Positions 25,283 through 35,483 are shown, counted from the first letter of the stretch. The stretch is DNA of 64,000 nucleotides from Sandaracinomonas limnophila (GCF_004005965.1 NZ_SACY01000005.1:1-64000), one strand, 5' to 3'. A program made the numbers and translations. Notes: generated from the letters alone by a model not told the origin.

Positions 25283-27400
25283 ATGGCGTTAATTACAAAA
25301 ATTAGAGAGAAGTCAGGACTTGCAGCAGCGGCCATCGCAATCAGTTTAATACTTTTTTTAGTAGGAAGTGATATTTTTCAAGGAAAATCCTCGTTTTTCG
25401 GAACAAATAGTCAAGAAGTAGGAGAAATAGCAGGTGAGAAAATCATGATTGCTGATTTCCAGAAAAAAGTGGAAGAGGCAACAGCCAATTATACAGCTCA
25501 AACGGGAAAAGGCCCAAGTGAGCAGGAACAACAAATGATTCGTGAGCAAGTGTGGAACCAATTGGTGTTGGATATTGCTTACAAAAAAGAATTTGATGCC
25601 TTAGGTTTACAAGTTTCTGATGAAGAATTAGTGGATATGGTGCAAGGAAATAACATCCATCCATCTGTTCGTCAACAATTCACCAATCCACAAACTGGAC
25701 AATTCGACAAAACATACGTGATTCAGTTCTTGAAGAACTTAAAAACTATGCCAGCTCAGCAGCAACAAGCTTGGGCTAATTTTGAAAAGTCTTTGGTTCA
25801 GGATCGTATTCGTTCTAAATACGAAAACATTATGCGTTTGTCGAACTTTGTAACTTCAAATGAAGCACAAAAGGAATACCAAACGCAAACAGCTAAATTC
25901 AATGCTCGTTTGGTACACGTTCCATTCTATTCAATCAATGATTCAACTATCAAAGTTGAAAATTCTCAATTGGAAGAATATTTAGCAAAACATAAGGAAC
26001 AATACAAAGGGTATAACTCTCGTTCAATTCAATATGTAACTTTCCCAGTTATTCCAACCAAACAAGATACTGTTGAGTTTTACAATCAAATTAAGAAATT
26101 AGCGAAAGATTTAGCAGTTGCTCCAAATGATTCTGCATTTGCTATGTTAAATTCAGATGTAAGAACTCCTTATTTAGTTTCTTATTCAGATATCCCAGAA
26201 GCTGTTAAAACCCAATTAGGAACCTTCCAAGTGGGTGGTATTTACGGTCCATTTAAAAATGGTTTAACTTACTCTATCTACAAATACGGTGGAGTTAAAA
26301 AAGATACATTGTTTACTATTCGCGCAAGTCACATTTTAATTTCACCAGCAAACAAATCTGATTCAGCAAAAGCGCAAGCAAAAACAAGAGCAGAAGGAAT
26401 TTTAGCGCAAATCAAAGGTGGTGCAAACTTTGAGACATTAGCTCAAATGAATGGCATGGACGGAACTGCACAGAATGGTGGAGATTTAGGATATTTCAAA
26501 AATAATGGCGGAATGGTTAAGCAGTTTGAAAAAGCTGTTTTTGGATTCTCTGGTTCGGGTTTATTACCATCTATCGTTGAAACAGATTTTGGTTACCACA
26601 TTGTTAAAGTAACAGATCCTAAAACTAATATTTCATATCGTTTAGCAGCCATCAATAAAAACATCGCCCCATCTCAATCAACATTAGATAGAGTTTATGC
26701 TCAAGCAGATAACTTTTCAAATGCAAATGGTACGTTGGGTGCTTTTGAAGCAGCCTTGAAAAAGGATAAAAGCTTAATCATGATGCGTGCAGATAAAATT
26801 GCAGAAAATGCAACATCAATCAATACACTTGCTAATGCTCGTGAAATTGTTCGTTGGGCATTTGACGACAATACGGCTGTAGGTGATGGATCTCACAAAG
26901 TATTTGAGCAAGAAAATCAATACATCGTTGCATATTTAACTGCAAAGTCAGATAAAGACAAGGTGAAAGTAGATGATTATCGCGATGAAATCACTTCTTT
27001 AGTTAAAAACCAATTGAAAGGTGAGAAAATCAAAGCTAAAATGTCTGGACTAAGCGGAACATTAGAGCAAATTGCACAAAAATATGGTGCAGGTGCAATC
27101 GTAGAAAACGTAAGTAATATTTCTTTATCAAATGGCGTATTAAATACTGCTGGTCCAGATGCAACAGCATTGGGACGTATTTCAGGAATGAAAGTAGGTA
27201 AGAGAAGTAAGGCATTTGTTGGAGACAATGGAGTTTATATTATCGAAAAAACAGGTGCTACTCCTGCTCCAGCTTTAGCAGATTACAGTGTATTTAAAAA
27301 CCAAATTCAATCGATGACTTCACAGAGAACGTCCTATTACATCAATGAAGCCATCAAAGAAAATGCAAATATTGTTGATAGAAGAAATAAATTCTATTAA
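25283..27400 (+). CDS. PpiD-like peptidyl-prolyl isomerase/periplasmic chaperone
   Basis: 705 residues. One N-terminal membrane helix (AAAAIAISLILFLVGSDIF, about 14-33) anchors the protein. A SurA/PpiD-type N-terminal chaperone region follows to about 220. A parvulin (PpiC) domain lies near 345-450, with IRASHILISP, GANFETLAQMNGMDGTAQNGGDLGYF and VETDFGYHIVKV. The C-terminal part is helical. Such proteins help fold outer-membrane and exported proteins at the Sec exit. A strong terminator follows the gene. Confidence 0.9.
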   Translation: MALITKIREKSGLAAAAIAISLILFLVGSDIFQGKSSFFGTNSQEVGEIAGEKIMIADFQKKVEEATANYTAQTGKGPSEQEQQMIREQVWNQLVLDIAYKKEFDALGLQVSDEELVDMVQGNNIHPSVRQQFTNPQTGQFDKTYVIQFLKNLKTMPAQQQQAWANFEKSLVQDRIRSKYENIMRLSNFVTSNEAQKEYQTQTAKFNARLVHVPFYSINDSTIKVENSQLEEYLAKHKEQYKGYNSRSIQYVTFPVIPTKQDTVEFYNQIKKLAKDLAVAPNDSAFAMLNSDVRTPYLVSYSDIPEAVKTQLGTFQVGGIYGPFKNGLTYSIYKYGGVKKDTLFTIRASHILISPANKSDSAKAQAKTRAEGILAQIKGGANFETLAQMNGMDGTAQNGGDLGYFKNNGGMVKQFEKAVFGFSGSGLLPSIVETDFGYHIVKVTDPKTNISYRLAAINKNIAPSQSTLDRVYAQADNFSNANGTLGAFEAALKKDKSLIMMRADKIAENATSINTLANAREIVRWAFDDNTAVGDGSHKVFEQENQYIVAYLTAKSDKDKVKVDDYRDEITSLVKNQLKGEKIKAKMSGLSGTLEQIAQKYGAGAIVENVSNISLSNGVLNTAGPDATALGRISGMKVGKRSKAFVGDNGVYIIEKTGATPAPALADYSVFKNQIQSMTSQRTSYYINEAIKENANIVDRRNKFY

Positions 27401-27419
27401 TAGTTCGTTATATTATTTT

Positions 27420-27453
27420 GAAAAGCATTCTGAAAAGGATGCTTTTCTTTTTT
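27420..27453 (+). terminator. Rho-independent terminator after the PpiD-like gene
   Basis: Arms GAAAAGCAT and ATGCTTTTC around a 9-nt loop, followed by a T-run. It separates this gene from gldG. Confidence 0.88.
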
Positions 27454-27461
27454 AAAAAAAC

Positions 27462-29126
27462 ATGAAATCAATTTTCCTTTCTTACAAATGGTTAATTCTT
27501 GGCATCATTTGCCTAGCACTTTCTCCTTTGCTAAGAACAAAGTTTGATTTGAGCGAAGAGAAAAAATTCTCTATAAGTACTGGGACTAAATCAATTTTAG
27601 ACTCCTTAAAAGCACCTATTAAGGTCAAAGTATTTTTAGACGATGAAAATACACCAGGTGGCTTCAAAAGACTTCATGAGGCTATTATATCTACGCTAAA
27701 TGAATTTAAAGATTACAGTTCGCAACAAATAGAAGTTGAACAAGTTCATATTTATAAAGATTACCCTACCGAACGCGATAGAAATGAATTAGCCTTTTAT
27801 TTAGATTCTTTGGGCCTTCCACCGACCAATGTTGTCAATACTGAAGACGGTAAAAAAACCCAAATAATGGTTTTTCCTGGCATAGTGATTGAATTCAACC
27901 AGCAAGTTGTAGCAAGTCTTTTGTTAAAAGGAAATAAATTAAGTAATCCCCAAGAAATTCTGAACCAAAGCATGGAAGGACTTGAGTTTGAAATTATTCA
28001 AGCTATCCGTCAACTCCAAAATCCTGTAAGAAAAAAAGTAGGATTTTTATTAGATTACAGCGCTACTCCAGCCATCCAACAATGGGATTTAATTAGAAAT
28101 TTAAAGAAAAAGTACGATTTATATCCGGTAGATTTAGACAATTCCATGACCTTAGATGGCTTGGATGCCATTTGTTTGATTCAACCCAACAAACCTATTC
28201 CAAGCCAGAATGTATTTAAAATTGATCAGTTTTTGGTTAAAGGAGGTAAAGCCTTATTTTTTATGGACGGCTGCCGGGTAGATACGGTGCAAAATCAAGG
28301 ATTAATAATTACCCCAACAAAAACGGGTTTAGAGGAATTATTCTTCAAAAATGGATTTCGAATAAATGCAGATTTGGTAAAAGATGCGCAATTGTGTGCT
28401 GCCATACCTTTGGTGGTGGGTAATTATGGCGACAAACCCAATATTCAATTGATGCCTTGGCCAGCCTTTCCTTTATTAACTGGAAATAATCAAAATAACA
28501 TCACAAGAAATTTAGATAATATTTATGGAAAATTTGTTTCTAGTATTGATACGCTAGGAAATACTCAATTAAAAATTACCCCACTTTTACATTCTGGAAA
28601 ATTCACGCAGCTACAAAAGGCACCTGCCACTCTCCCCTTTTCAGCATCAGGAAAGGAATTTGAGCCAAGTAATTTTAAATCAGGCGAAAAAATTAGTGCG
28701 ATAATTTCTGAAGGAATTTTTAATTCTATTTTTGCCAATAGGATTTTACCCAATGACTCGCTGCAATCTATTTTTGTTGAAAAAGGAAACAAAAAAGCGG
28801 GCATTTTGTTAGTTGCAGATGGCGATATTCCTTTAAATTCATTAGATCCCAAAACCAATCAACCTCTACCATTAGGTTTTGATGTTTTTTCACAACATAC
28901 TTTTGGCAATAAAGATTTTATTTTGAATGCATTTTCCTATTTATTGGATGACCAAAATGCCTTAATGGCTAGAAGTAAAAAAATAATTCTTCGACCACTA
29001 GACAAAGAGAAAATTGCCGCTGAAAAATCATTTTGGAAAACTTTAAACCTTAGTGTTCCTATTATTTTCGGACTTTTTATGGGATTTGGAATTCTTTTTT
29101 GGAGAAAGAGGAAATACCAACAATAA
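27462..29126 (+). CDS. gldG: Gliding-motility ABC transporter component GldG
   Basis: 554 residues. Membrane helices lie near each end (YKWLILGIICLALSPLL at about 8-24; IIFGLFMGFGILFWRKRK at the C-terminus). Between them is the large periplasmic GldG/ABC-type-uncharacterised domain, with FSISTGTKSILDSLKAPIKV and VKVFLDDENTPGGFKRL. GldG works with the ABC proteins GldA and GldF in gliding-related transport in Bacteroidota. gldF is not adjacent, which is unusual; the gene has its own start after a terminator and is followed by dnaN. Confidence 0.9.
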   Translation: MKSIFLSYKWLILGIICLALSPLLRTKFDLSEEKKFSISTGTKSILDSLKAPIKVKVFLDDENTPGGFKRLHEAIISTLNEFKDYSSQQIEVEQVHIYKDYPTERDRNELAFYLDSLGLPPTNVVNTEDGKKTQIMVFPGIVIEFNQQVVASLLLKGNKLSNPQEILNQSMEGLEFEIIQAIRQLQNPVRKKVGFLLDYSATPAIQQWDLIRNLKKKYDLYPVDLDNSMTLDGLDAICLIQPNKPIPSQNVFKIDQFLVKGGKALFFMDGCRVDTVQNQGLIITPTKTGLEELFFKNGFRINADLVKDAQLCAAIPLVVGNYGDKPNIQLMPWPAFPLLTGNNQNNITRNLDNIYGKFVSSIDTLGNTQLKITPLLHSGKFTQLQKAPATLPFSASGKEFEPSNFKSGEKISAIISEGIFNSIFANRILPNDSLQSIFVEKGNKKAGILLVADGDIPLNSLDPKTNQPLPLGFDVFSQHTFGNKDFILNAFSYLLDDQNALMARSKKIILRPLDKEKIAAEKSFWKTLNLSVPIIFGLFMGFGILFWRKRKYQQ

Positions 29127-29215
29127 ACTTTGAAATCCACGTAAAAAATTTTAACTTCAAGATTGAAATTACAATTTGCAATTTTTGCATAAAACTATAA
29201 ACGGAAAAGATTAGT

Positions 29216-30340
29216 ATGAGATTTTTAGTTGCCTCAAACGTATTATTAAAACAACTTTCAGCCATCAATGGAGTAGTAGCAAGTAATCCTATTTTACCCA
29301 TTTTAGAAAATATTTTAGTTGAATTAGAAGGCAACCAGTTAACCTTAACGGCTTCTGATTTACAAACTGTAATGACGACCACCTTAGAGGTTGAAGGTTC
29401 AGAAAATGGTTCCATTGCCCTCCCTGCTAAGTTATTATTAGAAACCTTACGTAGTTTACCAGACCAACCAGTTACCCTTTCAGCTGATCAGGCAACTTTT
29501 GGTTCAGAAATCTCAACCAGCAATGGTAGATTCAAATTAAGTGGAGAAAATCCTATTGATTTTCCAAAGATTCCTGAGGTTACCAAAAATCAATCGATTG
29601 ATGTTTCAGCTTTAGTTTTAGGGGAAGCAATTGCAAACACTTTGTTAGCAGTTTCAAATGATGATATGCGTCCTGCAATGACAGGTGTTTTGATTCAAAT
29701 GAATCCAGAGCATACTAATTTTGTAGCTACAGACGGACACCGTTTAGTTCGTTACAGAAGAACTGATATTCAGACTGAGCAATCAAGTTCATTAATTTTA
29801 CCTAAAAAAGCTTTAGCTTTACTAAAAGCAACTTTACCATCAGATGATTCTCAAGTTAAAGTTGAGTTCTCGGCCTCAAATGCATTTTTTAATTTCCAAA
29901 GCATTCAATTGATTTGTAGAATTATCGATGAGCGTTTTCCTGAATATGAAAACGCAATTCCGAAACAAAACGAAAATATCATTACCATCAATCGTTTAGA
30001 ACTATTGAGTTCAGTTAAACGTATTTCAATTTATTCGAATAAGACAACTCACCAGATTCGCTTAAAAGTTACCGGAAATAAATTATCAGTTTCTGCTGAA
30101 GATTTAGATTATTCAAATGAGGCGAATGAGGCCTTAACTTGCGAATACAAAGGAACGGATATGGAGATTGGTTTCAATGCAAAATTGATCTCTGAATTAT
30201 TAAGCAATTTAGGTTCAAAATTTGTAGATATTAAATTGAGTGAGCCTAATAAGGCAGGCTTAATCATTCCATCTGACCAAGATGACAATGAGGATATCCT
30301 ATTATTAGTAATGCCAGTTATGTTAAATTCATATAACTAA
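29216..30340 (+). CDS. dnaN: DNA polymerase III sliding clamp (beta subunit)
   Basis: 374 residues, the standard length. The protein forms a ring dimer that tethers the replicative polymerase. It starts MRFLVASNVLLKQLSAINGVV, with domain hallmarks ATDGHRLVRYR and IDERFPEYENAIP, and ends LLLVMPVML as usual for the family. It is not next to dnaA or an evident origin. The following thioredoxin-like gene is only 4 nt away. Confidence 0.96.
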   Translation: MRFLVASNVLLKQLSAINGVVASNPILPILENILVELEGNQLTLTASDLQTVMTTTLEVEGSENGSIALPAKLLLETLRSLPDQPVTLSADQATFGSEISTSNGRFKLSGENPIDFPKIPEVTKNQSIDVSALVLGEAIANTLLAVSNDDMRPAMTGVLIQMNPEHTNFVATDGHRLVRYRRTDIQTEQSSSLILPKKALALLKATLPSDDSQVKVEFSASNAFFNFQSIQLICRIIDERFPEYENAIPKQNENIITINRLELLSSVKRISIYSNKTTHQIRLKVTGNKLSVSAEDLDYSNEANEALTCEYKGTDMEIGFNAKLISELLSNLGSKFVDIKLSEPNKAGLIIPSDQDDNEDILLLVMPVMLNSYN

Positions 30341-30344
30341 TCCC

Positions 30345-30761
30345 ATGAAAAAGTTTTTAAGCCTATCACTAATCTTTATTTCCTTGACTGTAATTGCTCA
30401 AGATGAACCAAAGGGAGTTAATTTCTTTGAAGGTTCATTTAAACAAGCATTAGCAAAGGCAAAAAAAGAAAATAAATTGGTTATGCTAGATGCCTACACT
30501 ACTTGGTGTGGTCCTTGCAAGGTACTAAAAACAAAAGTATTTCCTAACAAAGAATTAGGTGATTACATGAATCAACATTTTGTTTCCATAGGTGTAGATA
30601 TGGAAGCTGGAGAAGGCATACAACTAGGCAATACTTACCCAATAGATGGTTATCCAACCTTAATCTTTTTTGATTCTGACGGAAAGATCAAAAAGAAAAT
30701 ACTAGGACTTCCAAGAGGCGGTGCGCAGGAACTTTTATCTGTTGTGAAAGCAATTAAATAA
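30345..30761 (+). CDS. Exported thioredoxin-family protein
   Basis: 138 residues. A signal peptide (MKKFLSLSLIFISLTVIAQ) is followed by a thioredoxin fold with WCGPC near residue 51 and the cis-Pro in DGYPTLIFF. The form resembles thioredoxin_7/DsbD-gamma-like periplasmic proteins of Bacteroidota that handle disulfides or cytochrome/metal-centre assembly. It starts 4 nt after dnaN. Its stop codon TAA begins a TAATTGT heptamer array. Confidence 0.88.
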   Translation: MKKFLSLSLIFISLTVIAQDEPKGVNFFEGSFKQALAKAKKENKLVMLDAYTTWCGPCKVLKTKVFPNKELGDYMNQHFVSIGVDMEAGEGIQLGNTYPIDGYPTLIFFDSDGKIKKKILGLPRGGAQELLSVVKAIK

Positions 30762-30800
30762 TTGTTAGTTGTTAGTTGTTAATTGTTAATTGTTAATTAT
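30759..30800. repeat. Heptamer array beginning at the thioredoxin stop codon, 6 units
   Basis: TAATTGT, TAGTTGT twice, TAATTGT twice, then TAATTAT. The first TAA is the stop codon. Confidence 0.88.
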
Positions 30801-30812
30801 AGAATTACACAG

Positions 30813-30858
30813 ACCCCTGCGGGGTTTAATTTTAAATAGCCCTGGGTTGCAAACCCGG
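30813..30858 (+). repeat. Composite two-hairpin element
   Basis: Hairpin A has arms ACCCC/GGGGT with loop TGC (30813-30825), then a spacer AATTTTAAATA. Hairpin B, CCTGGGTT paired with AACCCGGG, has one imperfect pair. Same plan as 23065-23111. Confidence 0.8.
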
Positions 30859-30873
30859 GGTTTTAATATAAAT

Positions 30874-31248
30874 ATGACCACAATATTAATAATAATTATT
30901 TCCATTTTAGGATTATCCCATAACCAAATCGGAGGACAAAAAGACTCAAACGGCTGTTTAACAGGTGCGGGCTTTCAATGGTCAAATTTAGAAAAAAGTT
31001 GTATTAGAGCATTTGAATTGAAAATTCAATTGACCAATTCAAAAAAATCTTTCAACGCAGGAGTTTTATTCAACTCAAATAAATCAAAAGCAGAAGTTTT
31101 TAGCAAGGAAGGATCATACATCTTAACAAAATACAAAACCGATAATTATTCAGGAAAACTTGCAGGAAAACCGATTACCCTACACAAAAAAAATGGGAAG
31201 TGGATTGTATCCAATTCCCAAAACAAAATTTTATACTCACAACCCTAA
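30874..31248 (+). CDS. Small exported protein with a Cys-containing N-terminal motif
   Basis: 124 residues from ATG 30874; a longer frame from 30790 would read through the hairpin element and is rejected. A hydrophobic signal or anchor (TTILIIIISILGLS) is followed by DSNGCLTGAGFQWSNLEKSC. This C-x3-AG-x-W-x6-C pattern (here AGFQWSNLEKSC) is seen in other short secreted bacterial proteins. The rest is beta-rich and basic (SKKSFNAGVLFNSNKSKAEV). Function unknown. It lies convergent with lolA, with a heptamer array between them. Confidence 0.65.
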   Translation: MTTILIIIISILGLSHNQIGGQKDSNGCLTGAGFQWSNLEKSCIRAFELKIQLTNSKKSFNAGVLFNSNKSKAEVFSKEGSYILTKYKTDNYSGKLAGKPITLHKKNGKWIVSNSQNKILYSQP

Positions 31249-31253
31249 CCACC

Positions 31254-31299
31254 CCTTATACCTTATACCTAATACCTTATACCTTATACCTTATACCTA
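31254..31299 (-). repeat. Heptamer array (CCTTATA) ending in the lolA stop codon
   Basis: Six units of CCTTATA/CCTAATA. Read on the minus strand, the lolA stop TAG (31299-31297) opens TAGGTAT, followed by AAGGTAT units. The array fills the gap between convergent genes. Confidence 0.87.
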
Positions 31300-31905
31300 A
31301 CGAAGATCATTCACCTCCACACCAGGATAAGCCTTTTTATCAAAATTAAAAGTTTTATCTTCAACCGCTATTTTCAAATTTAGTTTTGTCACTTTAAAAT
31401 TCTGCTTTTTCCCATTCTTATTTTGGATGGTCCATTCACGTACCTCATTGCTACCTTTGTCGAGCTTCATCGTAATTTTTTGAACCTGCACATTTTTGGC
31501 AGTTGGTTGCAATTCAATAACAGCTAAATTACCAGAGTCGGAAAGTAAATTGGATTTATAAGATTTCTTATCAAAAGAATAGATTTTAGCTGGACTCAGG
31601 TCTCCTTCTGATGGATCAAAAGTAGAAATATTTACCTCATTAATTTCCTTAACATAGGTTGCTACCTCTTTGCCATTATTAAAAATCTCTTGCCCAACCG
31701 TCTTTAATCTAAACTTGTTCCCCTTTACTGTAATTGAACCACTCATAGCTCCACCTCCATCATTTTGATAGCTAAAATTGGCAGAAAATGCACCGGCTGC
31801 CTTGAATTTAGACTGCATTTTATCGATGTATGATTGCGCTTTATTTTGAGCAATTGCAATACTACTAATGGCTAATAAACTAATAATAGATAGTAATTTT
31901 TTCAT
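31297..31905 (-). CDS. lolA: Outer-membrane lipoprotein carrier protein, LolA-like
   Basis: 202 residues. A signal peptide (MKKLLSIISLLAISSIAIAQ) precedes a LolA-type domain: YIDKMQSKFKAAGAFSANFSY, GSITVKGNKFRLKT, and PxxxKIYSFDKKSYKS. LolA carries lipoproteins across the periplasm to the outer membrane. It follows ftsK by 4 nt, an order common in Bacteroidota. Sequence is diverged from proteobacterial LolA, as usual for this phylum. Confidence 0.87.
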   Translation of the reverse strand: MKKLLSIISLLAISSIAIAQNKAQSYIDKMQSKFKAAGAFSANFSYQNDGGGAMSGSITVKGNKFRLKTVGQEIFNNGKEVATYVKEINEVNISTFDPSEGDLSPAKIYSFDKKSYKSNLLSDSGNLAVIELQPTAKNVQVQKITMKLDKGSNEVREWTIQNKNGKKQNFKVTKLNLKIAVEDKTFNFDKKAYPGVEVNDLR

Positions 31906-31909
31906 TCGG

Positions 31910-34396
31910 TTATAAATTTTTAAGTAATTCGTCTAATTCATCTTCACTCTTTACCAAAACTTCACGTGCTTTAGAACCACCAAAAGGCCCAACAATTTTT
32001 GCTGCCTCTAATTGGTCAATCAGTCGGCCTGCACGATTATAACCCAACTTCAATTTACGTTGAATTAAACTCGTGCTTCCTTGTTGGTGCATAACAATTA
32101 ATCGTGCTGCTTCATCAAAATATTGATCACGGTTCGATGGGTCAAAATCGCCACGCTCCTGTCCACCTGTTTCCTCTGCCTCTGATTCTGGCAATAAATA
32201 TGCCGATTGGTAACCTTGTTGATTTCCGATATAATCACAAATGGCTTCAACCTCTGGAGTATCCACGAATGCACATTGTAAACGGATAATCTCAGATCCC
32301 ATAGACAAAAGCATATCCCCCATTCCCACCAATTGGTCAGCACCTGAGGCATCTAAAATAGTTCTTGAGTCAATTTTAGACATTACCTTGAATGACAAAC
32401 GTGCTGGGAAGTTAGCTTTAATTGTACCCGTGATGACATTCACGGAAGGTCGTTGTGTCGCAACTACTAAGTGGATACCAATGGCACGTGCCAATTGAGC
32501 CAAACGAGCAATTGGGTGCTCAACTTCTCGACCTGCAGTCAAAATCAAATCCGCTAACTCATCAATTACCAAGACAATATAAGGCAAGAAACTATGCTTG
32601 TTAGGGTCTAAACGGCGATTAATAAACTTCTGATTGTATTCTTTAATATTTCTACAACCGGCATCCTTAAGTTTGTCGTAACGCAAATCCATTTCTTTAC
32701 ATAATGAATTCAAGGTCGCAACCACCTTTTTTGTATCGGTAATAATTGCTTCCTCCGCATCAGGTAAACAAGCCAAGAAATGTCTTTCAATTTTATTAAA
32801 CAAAGACAATTCAACCTTTTTAGGGTCAACTAAAATAAATTTTAGGGTGGCAGGATGTTTTTTGTATAACAAAGATGCTAAAATCATGTTCAGACCAACC
32901 GACTTACCTTGTCCCGTAGCACCGGCCATCAACAAGTGAGGCATTTTGGCTAAATCTGCCACAAAAATCTCGTTAGAAATTGTTTTACCTAATGTTATAG
33001 GCAAATCAAAATTACAATTTCGGAATTTCTCCGACCCAATAACTGCACGAACCGGAACCATTTCTCGATTCTTGTTGGCAACCTCAATTCCGATGGTTCC
33101 TCGACCTGGCATTTGTCCAATGATACGAACTCCCATGGCAGCCAAGGAAAGTGCTAAATCATCTTCTAAACTGGTAATTTTACTTACACGAACTCCCGCC
33201 TTTGGTACAATTTCGTACAAGGTTACTGTTGGCCCAATCGTCGCTTCAATCTTTGAAATGCCGATTCCATAATTGTTCAAAGTTTCAACAATTCGCTCCT
33301 TATTTTCAATTAATTCATCCTTTGTAACCTGAGTTGCACTTGCCTTTTGGTCGTATTCCTTTAACAAATCAATTCCTGGATATTTATATTTTGGAAGATC
33401 AGCCAATGGGTCATAAGGTCCCATTTGGGCTAAGATATCGTTTGCTTTGGAATCGATTTCATCTAAAGGTTCAACCACTGCACCTTCCGCATCATCCTTC
33501 ACATCGGCAACAGTTACTTGAAAATCTAAATCTTCTTCAGGTACATTTTCAACCTCAACTTCTGGCTCTTCAACAATTTCTAATGGAGTTGTTTCAACTT
33601 CATCAAAAGTTCCCAAAGTATCTTCTTCCTCTAACGAATCATCATTTTTACCAAGTTCTGGGGGCAAATGAGGTCTAAAATTCTCTTCATCTTCGCTGTC
33701 TTCTCGCTCAATAAAATCATCTTCTAAATCATCATATACCCCAGATGATTCTGATGGAAGTGCTGACCCTACTGATTTTCGATTTTTGGCAGGAACTGGA
33801 TTTAATTGATAGAAGAGTACAATGAAAACAACACCTACAAAGGCTGTGACAAATATGGATAAATACCCTAGCAATTGGTGTAATTTTTCATTAGCAAAAT
33901 AGCCAAATCCACCACCTAAAGAATGGGGTAAATCAAATTGATAAACAATAAATCCGCAAATTAGGCTAAACCAAGGGATGTAAAATAAAATCTGCCAGGT
34001 ATAGGAATTCAAATTTCCAATTTCTTTACGAAACATCAATTTCAAGGCACTCAGAAAAAACAACGGAATTAATAAAATGGACGAAATACCGAATGTTTTA
34101 AATAGGAAAAAATGAGCAATTCTTGCGCCAATTAATCCAGCCATATTTTTAACAGGAATATCAGAACCTTCAATTAATTCTAAAGCCGAGGCATCCACCT
34201 CACTTTGATCTGCAATACCATACAGCAAGCTAGAAAAAAAGGAAACAGTTAATAACAATCCAATAATTGCAAAAAACACTCCCGTAAAAAATCTGAATTG
34301 ATTTGATTTGGAAGGTGTTGATTCTTGATTCCCTTTACTTTCTTGTTCAAAATTTAACTGAAGCGCAGCGGAAGATTCTGTAATCTTTTTTGCCAT
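31910..34396 (-). CDS. ftsK: DNA translocase FtsK/SpoIIIE
   Basis: 828 residues. About four N-terminal membrane helices (to about 195), then an acidic linker (about 215-320, rich in Glu and Asp) lead to the motor. The motor has Walker A GATGQGKSVG, VLVIDELADLI and QLARAIGIHLVVATQRPSV. The C-terminal gamma winged helix (STSLIQRKLKLGYNRAGRLIDQLE) binds KOPS-like sites. FtsK pumps DNA at the septum and activates XerCD recombination; an XerD-type recombinase is encoded at 55188-56093. Confidence 0.96.
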   Translation of the reverse strand: MAKKITESSAALQLNFEQESKGNQESTPSKSNQFRFFTGVFFAIIGLLLTVSFFSSLLYGIADQSEVDASALELIEGSDIPVKNMAGLIGARIAHFFLFKTFGISSILLIPLFFLSALKLMFRKEIGNLNSYTWQILFYIPWFSLICGFIVYQFDLPHSLGGGFGYFANEKLHQLLGYLSIFVTAFVGVVFIVLFYQLNPVPAKNRKSVGSALPSESSGVYDDLEDDFIEREDSEDEENFRPHLPPELGKNDDSLEEEDTLGTFDEVETTPLEIVEEPEVEVENVPEEDLDFQVTVADVKDDAEGAVVEPLDEIDSKANDILAQMGPYDPLADLPKYKYPGIDLLKEYDQKASATQVTKDELIENKERIVETLNNYGIGISKIEATIGPTVTLYEIVPKAGVRVSKITSLEDDLALSLAAMGVRIIGQMPGRGTIGIEVANKNREMVPVRAVIGSEKFRNCNFDLPITLGKTISNEIFVADLAKMPHLLMAGATGQGKSVGLNMILASLLYKKHPATLKFILVDPKKVELSLFNKIERHFLACLPDAEEAIITDTKKVVATLNSLCKEMDLRYDKLKDAGCRNIKEYNQKFINRRLDPNKHSFLPYIVLVIDELADLILTAGREVEHPIARLAQLARAIGIHLVVATQRPSVNVITGTIKANFPARLSFKVMSKIDSRTILDASGADQLVGMGDMLLSMGSEIIRLQCAFVDTPEVEAICDYIGNQQGYQSAYLLPESEAEETGGQERGDFDPSNRDQYFDEAARLIVMHQQGSTSLIQRKLKLGYNRAGRLIDQLEAAKIVGPFGGSKAREVLVKSEDELDELLKNL

Positions 34397-34445
34397 TTAA
34401 AAAGCTAATATAATAAACTGTTAAGTTACTAAATTTCGATAAATT

Positions 34446-35477
34446 TTACCAACCTTTTTTTAGGATGGCTTGATTGATTTCCTTAATTAATCCGGGACCC
34501 TCATAAATAAATCCACTATAAATTTGAACTAAACTTGCCCCAGCTTCTAATTTCTCCATAGCATCTTGGGCAGAATAAATTCCTCCAACGCCAATAATCG
34601 GGAATTTACCATCAGATTTTTGGTGTAAATAAGCAATTACTTCAGTAGATCTTTTGGTTAATGGCTTTCCGCTTAATCCGCCCATTTCATTTTTCAAATG
34701 TGCATCAGACTTTAAGCCCTCTCTACTCAAGGTAGTATTTGTTGCAATGACACCTGCTAATTTTGTCTCCAAAACAATTTCAATTACATCATCTAATTGA
34801 TCATCTGTTAAATCCGGAGCAATTTTTAATAAGATGGGTTTTTGTACAGGTTTCTGATGATTCAATTCCTGCAAACTACTCAATAATTTTTTCAAAGGCT
34901 CCTTTTCCTGCAAAGCTCTTAAATTAGGTGTATTGGGTGAACTTACATTCACTACAAAATAATCAATTACCTCAAATAGGGCCTCAAAACCTTTTTTATA
35001 ATCTTCATCAGCTTCTTCATTAGGAGTAAGCTTATTTTTACCCAAATTTCCCCCAACAATAACTTTTGATTTTCTATTCAACAATCGCTCTTTCACTACC
35101 TCCAAGCCATCGTTATTAAATCCCATCCGATTGATTATGGCCTCATCTTCAACTAAGCGAAACAAACGAGGTTTGGGATTTCCGTCTTGCGGCTTTGGGG
35201 TAACAGTACCGATTTCGATGAAACCAAATCCCAATTCAGCAAATTCATCAATCAAAAGAGCATTTTTATCAAATCCTGCCGCTAAACCTACGGGATTTGG
35301 AAATGTTATTCCAAAAACTGTCCGTTCCAATTTAGAATCTTCTAAACAATAAATGTTTCTGAAAATTAATTTTACTCCGGGAATTTTCATCAAAAATTTC
35401 AACACATCGGCAACTAGATAATGTGCTTTTTCCGGAGAAAATAAAAATAAAAAAGGCTTTATAAACAGATGATACAT
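34446..35477 (-). CDS. pyrD: Quinone-dependent dihydroorotate dehydrogenase (class 2)
   Basis: 343 residues. PyrD oxidises dihydroorotate to orotate in pyrimidine synthesis and passes electrons to quinone. An N-terminal membrane-binding helical part (about 1-45) marks class 2. The barrel shows [34 protein letters not shown] with the catalytic Ser, and [27 protein letters not shown]. It lies 6 nt after the MlaE-like gene and 49 nt before ftsK. Confidence 0.95.
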   Translation of the reverse strand: MYHLFIKPFLFLFSPEKAHYLVADVLKFLMKIPGVKLIFRNIYCLEDSKLERTVFGITFPNPVGLAAGFDKNALLIDEFAELGFGFIEIGTVTPKPQDGNPKPRLFRLVEDEAIINRMGFNNDGLEVVKERLLNRKSKVIVGGNLGKNKLTPNEEADEDYKKGFEALFEVIDYFVVNVSSPNTPNLRALQEKEPLKKLLSSLQELNHQKPVQKPILLKIAPDLTDDQLDDVIEIVLETKLAGVIATNTTLSREGLKSDAHLKNEMGGLSGKPLTKRSTEVIAYLHQKSDGKFPIIGVGGIYSAQDAMEKLEAGASLVQIYSGFIYEGPGLIKEINQAILKKGW

Positions 35478-35483
35478 ATAAGA

